From assembly GCA_903832395.1 (NCBI GenBank), contig CAILBF010000110.1:1-18970 (forward strand): DNA of 18,970 nt. Reading direction: 5' to 3'. The translations under genes were made by a program, and so were the position numbers. Origin of the DNA: an uncultured Actinomycetes bacterium (lineage in GTDB: Bacteria > Actinomycetota > Actinomycetes > Nanopelagicales > Nanopelagicaceae). Below the pieces are notes generated by a model. That model saw nothing but the letters and a program-made list of their open reading frames with translations. It made no database searches and was not told the origin of the DNA. Every line of letters starts with the position of its first letter. The stretch's first letter is position 1. Positions 5,392 to 11,483 of the stretch are shown here, piece after piece.

Positions 5392-6276
5392 ATGCAGAAC
5401 GAGGGAGAGCTCCTAACTGTCGCCGCCGTTGCGCGCCGATTAGGGGTAGCCCCCGCGACTTTGCGCACATGGGATCGCCGATATGGATTGGGACCATCGA
5501 CTCATGATGCGGGAACGCATCGGCGATATGACGCGTTAGATGTTGCCAAATTAATGTTGATGCGCAGGTTGATTGCAACGGGTGTTTCTCCGAATGAAGC
5601 CGCAGAAACTGCCAAATGCCTTACAGGTGAAATCCAAGTTAAGAGTTATGAGTATGAGTTTGAATCGCGCGGCGACCTTGTTGTCGCGATATTTAACGCT
5701 GCACAGAAGTTTGATTCTGCTTTCATCGAAACTGAACTGCGAAAAGAGTTAGAACAAAATGGCATCATAAAAGCCTGGACTGAAGTCATTGCTCCAGTGC
5801 TGATTCTTGTAGGCAAAATTTGGGAAGATACCGGCAGAGGAGTTGATGTTGAACATTTACTTACCGATGCAGTTGTAAAAATTCTGAACGAATCAAGCAC
5901 AATAGTTAGTGCCCCTGCAAATGCTCGGCCAGTAGTTCTTGCAGCAGTCGGGAAGGAGCTTCACTGCCTTGCCCTTACTGCATTGACTGCGGCCCTGGCA
6001 GAGCGGGGAATTCAAACGCACTCGTTAGGAGCTTTCACCCCCGTCGAGGCTTTACAGGAATTTGTAGCACGCACCGCACCCCCTGCCATTTTTCTGTGGG
6101 CATCACTTGAGGAAAATGCTGACCCAGATTTCTTCCGCACGTTACCGTCAGTTCGTCCAATGCCGCGGGTAATTCTTGGCGGACCTGGTTGGGAGCAGTG
6201 TGAGTACACCGGCATTGCCCGGGTTGAAGATTTAACACAGGCCTGCCTTGAGATAGAGCGTGCATTGGGCCTCTAA
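5392..6276 (+). CDS. MerR-family regulator with CarH-like cobalamin-binding domain
   Basis: This 294-residue protein has an N-terminal MerR winged helix (about 7-75, including VARRLGVAPATLRTWDRRYG and the wing THRRYDALDV). A helical B12-capping domain follows (about 93-170), then a Rossmann-like B12-binding domain (about 178-294). The capping domain carries Trp144, Glu154 and His155 in the exact W-x9-EH pattern of CarH. The Rossmann domain has ELHCLA at 189-194 in place of DxHxxG, giving a lower axial His191, and GG at 263-264. CarH-type proteins bind adenosylcobalamin in the dark as DNA-bound tetramers and release DNA in light. I chose ATG 5392 because AAGGA at 5380-5384 precedes it and the MerR fold begins there. 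The frame extends to a TTG at 5320, but that part has no family similarity and overlaps the whiB promoter. The regulated genes are unknown. Confidence 0.85.
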   Translation: MQNEGELLTVAAVARRLGVAPATLRTWDRRYGLGPSTHDAGTHRRYDALDVAKLMLMRRLIATGVSPNEAAETAKCLTGEIQVKSYEYEFESRGDLVVAIFNAAQKFDSAFIETELRKELEQNGIIKAWTEVIAPVLILVGKIWEDTGRGVDVEHLLTDAVVKILNESSTIVSAPANARPVVLAAVGKELHCLALTALTAALAERGIQTHSLGAFTPVEALQEFVARTAPPAIFLWASLEENADPDFFRTLPSVRPMPRVILGGPGWEQCEYTGIARVEDLTQACLEIERALGL

Positions 6277-6284
6277 AGCCCCGA

Positions 6285-6313
6285 TAGACTGCCCACCTTC
6301 ACGAATTAGGAGG
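6285..6313 (+). promoter_or_regulatory. Putative guaB promoter -10 and ribosome binding site
   Basis: TAGACT at 6285-6290, nine bases after the MerR gene stop, fits the TANNNT -10 pattern. No convincing -35 is visible at normal spacing. A perfect Shine-Dalgarno AGGAGG at 6308-6313, four bases before the ATG at 6318, fixes the guaB start. With this promoter the leader would be about 20 bases. Read-through from the MerR gene is also possible, because no terminator is seen between them. Confidence 0.45.
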
Positions 6314-6317
6314 CGCA

Positions 6318-7436
6318 ATGAGCGATAACGATAAAGTCGCGATGCTCGGCCTTACCTACGATGATGTCCTACTTTTGCCCGATGCCTCAGATGTTGTTCC
6401 CTCTGAAGTTGATACAACTACCCAGTTAACCCGCACGATTTCTATTGCCGTGCCATTGGTTTCTTCGGCAATGGATACGGTCACCGAATCGGCAATGGCA
6501 ATCGCTATGGCTAAGGCCGGCGGAATTGGAATTATCCACCGAAATCTGCCAATCGCCGATCAAGTTACCCATGTTAAATTAGTTAAAAATGTTGGACTTG
6601 CCGGTGCGGCCGTTGGCGTTGGTGATGATGGCTTTGCCCGCGCACAAGCCCTTATTGAAGCCGGAGTTGATGTTGTAGTTGTTGATACAGCACATGGACA
6701 TCACCGCGCAGTCCTCGATGCGATTGCACGAATTAAAAAGTTTTCACCAACAACACAGATTATTGGTGGCAATATTGCAACACGTGCAGGTGCACAAGCC
6801 CTCATTAATGCCGGGGCTGATGCAGTAAAAGTTGGAGTAGGACCAGGATCTATTTGTACAACACGCGTAGTTGCCGGTGTCGGTGTTCCGCAGATAACAG
6901 CAATCATGGAAGCGGCTAAAGCGTGTAATAAAGCGGGGATTCCCTTAATCGCTGATGGCGGTTTGCAGTATTCAGGTGACATTGTTAAAGCAATTGTTGC
7001 TGGAGCCAACTCAGTGATGCTTGGTTCACTACTTGCAGGTTGCCAAGAAGCACCTGGAGAGCTCGTTGAAATTAACGGAATTATGTACAAGTCGTATCGC
7101 GGGATGGGTTCACTCGGTGCAATGCAATCGCGCGGAGAACAGAAGTCATATTCAAAAGATCGTTATATGCAGGACGATGTTTTATCCGAAGACAAGCTTG
7201 TCCCTGAAGGCATCGAGGGCAAAGTTGTTTTTCGCGGGAGTGTTGAAGATGTTGTTCACCAATTAGTCGGTGGGCTTCGCTCTGGGATGGGATATGCAGG
7301 GGCTCCCGATATTGAAACGCTTCGGCGCGAAGGTCGATTGATTCAAATAACTTCAGCAGGTTTGCAAGAGAGTCACCCGCACGATGTTGCCCATGTTGCC
7401 GATGCACCTAACTACCCAGCGAAAGGCCGCGAATGA
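6318..7436 (+). CDS. guaB: IMP dehydrogenase lacking the CBS (Bateman) domains
   Basis: GuaB oxidises IMP to XMP with NAD+, the first committed step to GMP. The catalytic barrel is complete: Cys180 in the loop GPGSICTTR (175-183), IADGG at 211-215, the flap YRGMGSLGAMQSRG (260-273), Asp281-Arg282-Tyr283 and EGIEG at 297-301. The protein is 372 residues, whereas most bacterial IMPDHs are near 490-500. At residues 85-97 the chain runs from HVKLVK straight into NVGLAGAAVGVG, where the two CBS domains of about 115-120 residues are normally inserted. The junction is in frame and clean, with no sign of decay. Loss removes the usual ATP/GTP allosteric site. The ATG at 6318 has a perfect ribosome binding site. 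Its stop overlaps guaB3 by four bases. Confidence 0.95.
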   Translation: MSDNDKVAMLGLTYDDVLLLPDASDVVPSEVDTTTQLTRTISIAVPLVSSAMDTVTESAMAIAMAKAGGIGIIHRNLPIADQVTHVKLVKNVGLAGAAVGVGDDGFARAQALIEAGVDVVVVDTAHGHHRAVLDAIARIKKFSPTTQIIGGNIATRAGAQALINAGADAVKVGVGPGSICTTRVVAGVGVPQITAIMEAAKACNKAGIPLIADGGLQYSGDIVKAIVAGANSVMLGSLLAGCQEAPGELVEINGIMYKSYRGMGSLGAMQSRGEQKSYSKDRYMQDDVLSEDKLVPEGIEGKVVFRGSVEDVVHQLVGGLRSGMGYAGAPDIETLRREGRLIQITSAGLQESHPHDVAHVADAPNYPAKGRE

Positions 7437-8545
7437 GCGAGATTGAGATTGCACCTGGAAAGCGGGCCAGAAGCGCGTATTCCTTCGACGATATTGCCAT
7501 TGTTCCGAGCCGGCGAACACGCGACCCCGAAGAAGTCTCAACTTCATGGCAGATAGATGCTTATAAATTTGGTCTACCAATGCTGGCAGCTCCGATGGAC
7601 TCTGTTGTCTCCCCTGAAACTGCCATTGAAATAGGTCGCCTAGGTGGTCTCGGTGTTCTAAACCTTGAAGGTCTGTGGACACGGTATGAAGATCCGCGAA
7701 TTCCTTTGGGTGAAATCGCATCAATGCCCGACAAGCATGCAACTCAGCGCATGCAAGAGATTTATACTGAACCAATTAAGCCAGAGCTAATCAAGGAACG
7801 AATCCAACAGATCCGTGATGCTGGAGTAACTGTTGCTGCATCACTATCGCCTGCCCGAACCGTTCAACTTCACAAAGCTGTTATCGATGCCGGCGTAGAT
7901 ATCTTTGTTATCCGTGGAACCACTGTTAGCGCTGAACACGTAGCTGCTGAGACTGAGGCGCTGAATTTAAAGAAGTTTATTTATGAACTTGATGTTCCAG
8001 TCATCGTGGGTGGTGTTGCAACTGCAACTGCCGCTCTTCACTTAATGCGCGCAGGTGCTGCGGGCGTACTGGTTGGCTTTGGTGGCGGAGCTACACATAC
8101 AACTCGCAAAGTTTTAGGTATTGAAGTTCCAATGGCATCGGCCGTTGCCGAAGTTGCTTCCGCCCGTCGTGAATATTTAGATGAGTCCGGTGGACGCTAT
8201 GTTCATGTCATCGCAGATGGCGCCGTTGGTCGAAGCGGTGACATTGCAAAAGCAATTGCATGTGGCGCAGATGCCGTGATGATGGGTTCACCTCTTGCAA
8301 AAGCAACACAAGCACCAGGTCTGGGTTGGCACTGGGGCTCAGAGGCTCATCATCAAGTTTTACCCCGAGGCGAACGTGTTGCCGTTGGAACCGTTGGAAC
8401 GCTCGAAGAGATTTTGCTTGGACCTTCACACACATCTGACGGTTCGATGAATTTATTTGGCGCACTTCGCCGCGCAATGGCTACGTGCGGATACTCCGAT
8501 GTTAAAGAGTTCCAGCGCGTAGAGGTGCTTATTCACCGTGCCTAA
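7433..8545 (+). CDS. guaB3: GuaB3-family IMP dehydrogenase-related protein
   Basis: This is the CBS-free IMPDH/GMP-reductase-fold paralogue that follows guaB in most Actinobacteria. At 370 residues it is the usual GuaB3 length. The barrel starts with SFDDIAIVPSRR (17-28), continues with PMLAAPMDSVVSPETA (49-64) and VIVGGVATATAALHLM (190-205), and has VIADGAVGRSGDIAKAIACGADAV in the second half. At the position of the IMPDH catalytic loop GPGSICTTR it reads GGGATHTTR (217-225), with His222 in place of the catalytic Cys. The physiological reaction is therefore uncertain, and a GMP- or IMP-linked oxidoreductase, a regulatory partner of GuaB, or another role are all possible. The ATG overlaps the guaB stop by four bases, and the gene overlaps guaA by eight, so all three are coupled. 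Confidence 0.92.
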   Translation: MSEIEIAPGKRARSAYSFDDIAIVPSRRTRDPEEVSTSWQIDAYKFGLPMLAAPMDSVVSPETAIEIGRLGGLGVLNLEGLWTRYEDPRIPLGEIASMPDKHATQRMQEIYTEPIKPELIKERIQQIRDAGVTVAASLSPARTVQLHKAVIDAGVDIFVIRGTTVSAEHVAAETEALNLKKFIYELDVPVIVGGVATATAALHLMRAGAAGVLVGFGGGATHTTRKVLGIEVPMASAVAEVASARREYLDESGGRYVHVIADGAVGRSGDIAKAIACGADAVMMGSPLAKATQAPGLGWHWGSEAHHQVLPRGERVAVGTVGTLEEILLGPSHTSDGSMNLFGALRRAMATCGYSDVKEFQRVEVLIHRA

Positions 8546-10088
8546 TGATCGCGGCGTACTTGTAGTCGATTTTGGGGCGCAGTATGCCCAGTTGATTGCT
8601 CGTCGTGTGCGCGAGGCCAATGTGTACAGTGAAATCGTTCCATCGACCATAACCGCTGCACAAGTACGTGAAAAGAATCCGTCGGCGATTATTTTATCCG
8701 GCGGACCATCGAGTGTTTATGCCGAGAATGCACCAACTTTTGATGCGGCAATTCTTGGACTTGGAATCCCAACTTTCGGAATCTGTTATGGATTTCAAGT
8801 GATGGCCGCTGCCCTCGGCGGCGTCGTTAGCCAGACTGGTAAATCTGAGTTTGGGCGCACCGAAGCGAATATTTCAACAACGACAAAACTATTTTCGAAA
8901 CTTCCAGCTATGCAGAAGGTTTGGATGTCACACGGTGATGCTGTAACAACTGCGCCAACAAATTTCACTATCTGCGCTACAACTGCAGACACTCCCATCG
9001 CAGCTTTTGAGAATGAAAGTGCACAGTTAGCTGGAGTTCAATTTCATCCAGAGGTATTGCACTCTGAGTATGGTCAAGCCATATTGCAGAATTGGTTAGT
9101 CAATATCGCGAAGTGCGATGCCACTTGGACAACTGGCAATATTGCCGCGACCGAAGTCGCTAAAGCGAAAGAGATAATCGGTAGTAAAAGAGTTATTTGT
9201 GGACTATCTGGTGGAGTTGATTCGGCCGTTGCTGCAGCAATTATTCAGCGAGCAGTGGGCGATCAATTAACCTGCGTCTTCGTTGATCACGGTTTACTTC
9301 GTCAAGGTGAGGCCGAGCAAGTAGAACGTGATTTTGTGGCATCTACTGGCGTTAATTTAGTTGTGGTCGATGCTAAAGAGGTTTTCCTGACGGCACTCAA
9401 AGGTGTCATTGATCCAGAGGAAAAACGTAAGATAATCGGTCGCGAATTTATCCGTGCCTTTGAAAAAGCTGCACGTGATATCGCCTCGGGCGGGGAAGTT
9501 AAATTCTTAGTGCAGGGCACGTTATATCCAGATGTAGTTGAGTCTGGTGGTGGCACTGGCACTGCAAATATTAAATCTCATCACAATGTGGGTGGCTTGC
9601 CAGATGATTTGAAGTTTTCGCTCATCGAGCCTTTGCGCACACTGTTTAAAGATGAAGTGCGCCACGTGGGTCTGGAACTCGGACTCCCAGAAGAGATTAT
9701 TTGGCGCCAACCATTTCCAGGTCCAGGCCTTGGAATTCGTATCATCGGGGAAGTTACGCAGGAGCGCTTAGATCTCTTGCGTGAAGCCGATGCCATCGCC
9801 CGATTCGAACTCAAAGCCGCAGGGCTCGATCGCGACATCTGGCAGTGCCCAGTGGTCTTATTGGCCGATGTGCGCTCAGTGGGTGTGCAAGGCGATGGGC
9901 GTACATATGGCCACCCGATTGTTTTGCGACCAGTGTCTAGTGAAGATGCGATGACTGCAGATTGGTCGAGAGTTCCCTATGAAGTTCTTGAGAAGATCTC
10001 GACGCGCATTACAAATGAGGTACGCGAAGTCAATAGAGTCGTGTTAGATATAACCAGTAAACCACCCGGAACAATAGAATGGGAATAA
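8538..10088 (+). CDS. guaA: GMP synthase (glutamine-hydrolysing)
   Basis: GuaA aminates XMP to GMP using ATP and glutamine. The 516-residue protein has the full two-part architecture. An N-terminal class I glutamine amidotransferase carries nucleophile Cys83 in GICYGFQ, with His170 and Glu172 in QFHPE. The ATP-pyrophosphatase domain follows, with SGGVDS at 224-229. The C-terminal dimerisation domain has the XMP-binding RQPFPGPGLGIR block and ends KPPGTIEWE, the standard GMP synthase terminus. The GTG start at 8538 overlaps the guaB3 stop by eight bases. No other start near it preserves the conserved VLVVDFGAQY beginning. It completes the IMP to XMP to GMP route begun by guaB. Confidence 0.97.
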   Translation: MPNDRGVLVVDFGAQYAQLIARRVREANVYSEIVPSTITAAQVREKNPSAIILSGGPSSVYAENAPTFDAAILGLGIPTFGICYGFQVMAAALGGVVSQTGKSEFGRTEANISTTTKLFSKLPAMQKVWMSHGDAVTTAPTNFTICATTADTPIAAFENESAQLAGVQFHPEVLHSEYGQAILQNWLVNIAKCDATWTTGNIAATEVAKAKEIIGSKRVICGLSGGVDSAVAAAIIQRAVGDQLTCVFVDHGLLRQGEAEQVERDFVASTGVNLVVVDAKEVFLTALKGVIDPEEKRKIIGREFIRAFEKAARDIASGGEVKFLVQGTLYPDVVESGGGTGTANIKSHHNVGGLPDDLKFSLIEPLRTLFKDEVRHVGLELGLPEEIIWRQPFPGPGLGIRIIGEVTQERLDLLREADAIARFELKAAGLDRDIWQCPVVLLADVRSVGVQGDGRTYGHPIVLRPVSSEDAMTADWSRVPYEVLEKISTRITNEVREVNRVVLDITSKPPGTIEWE

Positions 10089-10735
10089 CCGTGAAGAAGT
10101 TTCTTTTTGCATGTATTTCAATAAGCCTGATCTCGGCGACGTCACTGAATGTCGCAACAGCTGCACAAAAAGCACCTGTAGTTAAATGCAGTGCGACTAA
10201 GGCTGTGGGGCATACTGCGAAGACTGTGGCTTTTACTCCAAAACTTCTTACTAAGTTTCCAAAGACATTTACGCTTGTGACTAACTGCGGAACTATCGTG
10301 ATTACTACCGTTGGCAATAAGGCGCCATGGACTATGACCGAGTTGTCAGCGCTTGCAAAGGCGGGTTACTTCGATGGGTCTCTGTGTCATCGCTTAACAA
10401 CTGCTGGAATATTTGTTTTGCAATGCGGAGATCCAACTGCCAGCGGTATGGGTGGCCCAGGATTTACATATCCAGATGAAAACCTTCCCGCAAATGCTGC
10501 AAATAACTACCCTGCAGGCACCGTTGCAATGGCTAACTCAGGCCCTGGTACAAACGGCAGCCAATTCTTCTTAGTTTTCGCCGACACAAGTCTTGGCGCT
10601 AACTACACAATCTGGGGAAAAATTACTAAGGGATTAGAGATCGTTCAAGCAATTGCTAAAGCTGGCGTTAAAGGTGGCGGCGGCGATGGAACACCAGCGA
10701 CAACTATTGCCTTGACTAAGGTGAGCGTTAATTAA
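10079..10735 (+). CDS. Exported cyclophilin-type peptidyl-prolyl isomerase
   Basis: This protein catalyses cis-trans isomerisation of proline bonds, probably outside the membrane. From ATG 10079 it is 218 residues. A start at GTG 10091, four codons later, is about equally plausible and gives a cleaner signal peptide. Lys-Lys, then a hydrophobic core, then ATAAQK suggests signal peptidase I cleavage near residue 28. No lipobox Cys is apparent. The cyclophilin domain spans about 65-215, with CHRLTTAGIFVLQCGD holding the conserved Arg, Phe and Gln with the short insertion seen in actinobacterial homologues, then MAN and GTNGSQFFL. It overlaps the guaA stop by ten bases if ATG 10079 is used. Its stop overlaps the opposing PIG-L stop. 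Confidence 0.9.
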   Translation: MGITVKKFLFACISISLISATSLNVATAAQKAPVVKCSATKAVGHTAKTVAFTPKLLTKFPKTFTLVTNCGTIVITTVGNKAPWTMTELSALAKAGYFDGSLCHRLTTAGIFVLQCGDPTASGMGGPGFTYPDENLPANAANNYPAGTVAMANSGPGTNGSQFFLVFADTSLGANYTIWGKITKGLEIVQAIAKAGVKGGGGDGTPATTIALTKVSVN

Positions 10736-10747
10736 TTTGTATTAACG
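10726..10747. terminator. Weak AT-rich inverted repeat at the convergent gene ends
   Basis: CGTTAAT (10726-10732) and ATTAACG (10741-10747) form a perfect 7-bp stem around an eight-base loop that contains the end of the cyclophilin stop codon. ATTTT follows on the plus side. The stem is low in GC, so it would be a poor terminator in either direction. It is the only candidate between these converging genes. Confidence 0.3.
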
Positions 10748-11457
10748 ATTTTAAAAGCTTCAGCGATACGACCCTCTGCAAATCCACCTGCTGCTGCATT
10801 TCGCTGACCCCATTCGCGAACCATTTTGTCTAGTTCGCTATTGTGAGCGGTCTGGGATGCATGCGCATGTAAAGCCTTCATTTTTAAATCAAAAGTATCG
10901 GTGATATCAACAAAGTGATCGGGAGTTGGGAATGCACTTACCCATACCTCTTTCACACGCCACGGTTGAAGACCTTCGTCATCAAGTAAGTCGGTAAAAG
11001 CAAATGGGTTACGAGCATCGGGATAGACCGCTTGTATTGCCGCTTCACCTGCAGCTAAGTGATCTGGATGGCTTGCACCAATGCGATCCCAGTTGCGCTC
11101 GGGACTTTGACAGACCATACGATCCGGTTGTGAGATACGAATCTGGCGAACTAAATCTTTACGCAGCCCAAGCGTTGCCTCAAGGTGGCCATCAACGTAG
11201 TTAAGGAAAGTAATGTCGGTGACACCAATTGCTGCACCTGCCGCGCGTTGTTCGCGTTGGCGGATTGCTGGCATCTCTTCCTTTGTATAGTCGGATTCCT
11301 CGCCACCTTGATCACCGTTAGTACAAAAGACGTAGGCGACTTCTATACCTTTTTTAACCCACTGGGCAATCGTTCCGGATGCACCAAAATCTGAATCATC
11401 TGGATGGGCACTTACGACCAAGACGCGCTTGATCTCGCTATCGGCAATCGGTTCCAT
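10732..11457 (-). CDS. PIG-L/LmbE-family zinc deacetylase
   Basis: PIG-L family enzymes remove acetyl groups from N-acetylglucosamine-type or related amides using zinc. This 241-residue protein has the signature SAHPDDSDFG at 16-25, giving zinc ligands His18 and Asp21 and general base Asp20. SHPDHLAAG at 129-137 has His133 as the likely third zinc ligand and His130 as the second active-site His. No signal peptide or membrane segment is present, so it is cytoplasmic. In Actinobacteria the family includes MshB and Mca of mycothiol metabolism, but this protein is clearly shorter than either (about 290-300) and I cannot assign the substrate. It is transcribed alone on the minus strand, diverging from pcrA with a 26-base gap. 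It has no Shine-Dalgarno. Confidence 0.88.
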   Translation of the reverse strand: MEPIADSEIKRVLVVSAHPDDSDFGASGTIAQWVKKGIEVAYVFCTNGDQGGEESDYTKEEMPAIRQREQRAAGAAIGVTDITFLNYVDGHLEATLGLRKDLVRQIRISQPDRMVCQSPERNWDRIGASHPDHLAAGEAAIQAVYPDARNPFAFTDLLDDEGLQPWRVKEVWVSAFPTPDHFVDITDTFDLKMKALHAHASQTAHNSELDKMVREWGQRNAAAGGFAEGRIAEAFKIVNTN

Positions 11458-11469
11458 CGCCGTAGCCTA
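11458..11469 (-). promoter_or_regulatory. Leaderless promoter of the PIG-L gene (-10 TAGGCT)
   Basis: On the minus strand TAGGCT (plus coordinates 11469-11464) is followed by six bases and then the ATG at 11457, the geometry expected when transcription starts at the initiation codon. Any -35 would lie inside the start of pcrA, and no good match is seen there. Confidence 0.5.
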
Positions 11470-11470
11470 A

Positions 11471-11483
11471 TAGACTTAAGGAC
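11471..11483 (+). promoter_or_regulatory. Leaderless promoter of pcrA (-10 TAGACT)
   Basis: TAGACT at 11471-11476 is followed by seven bases and the pcrA ATG at 11484. It abuts the minus-strand -10 with a single base (11470) between them, so the two promoters share one melting region. The same hexamer TAGACT occurs upstream of guaB. TAAGGAC also contains a short AAGGA, but it is only two bases from the ATG, too close for a normal ribosome binding site. Confidence 0.5.

Noticed and set aside
6277..6317. Purine riboswitch upstream of guaB
   Set aside because: The gap is only 41 bases, far too short for a purine aptamer plus expression platform.
7353..7775. 140-codon minus-strand frame spanning the guaB/guaB3 junction
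   Set aside because: It is opposite two well-supported genes, with no ribosome binding site or family resemblance.
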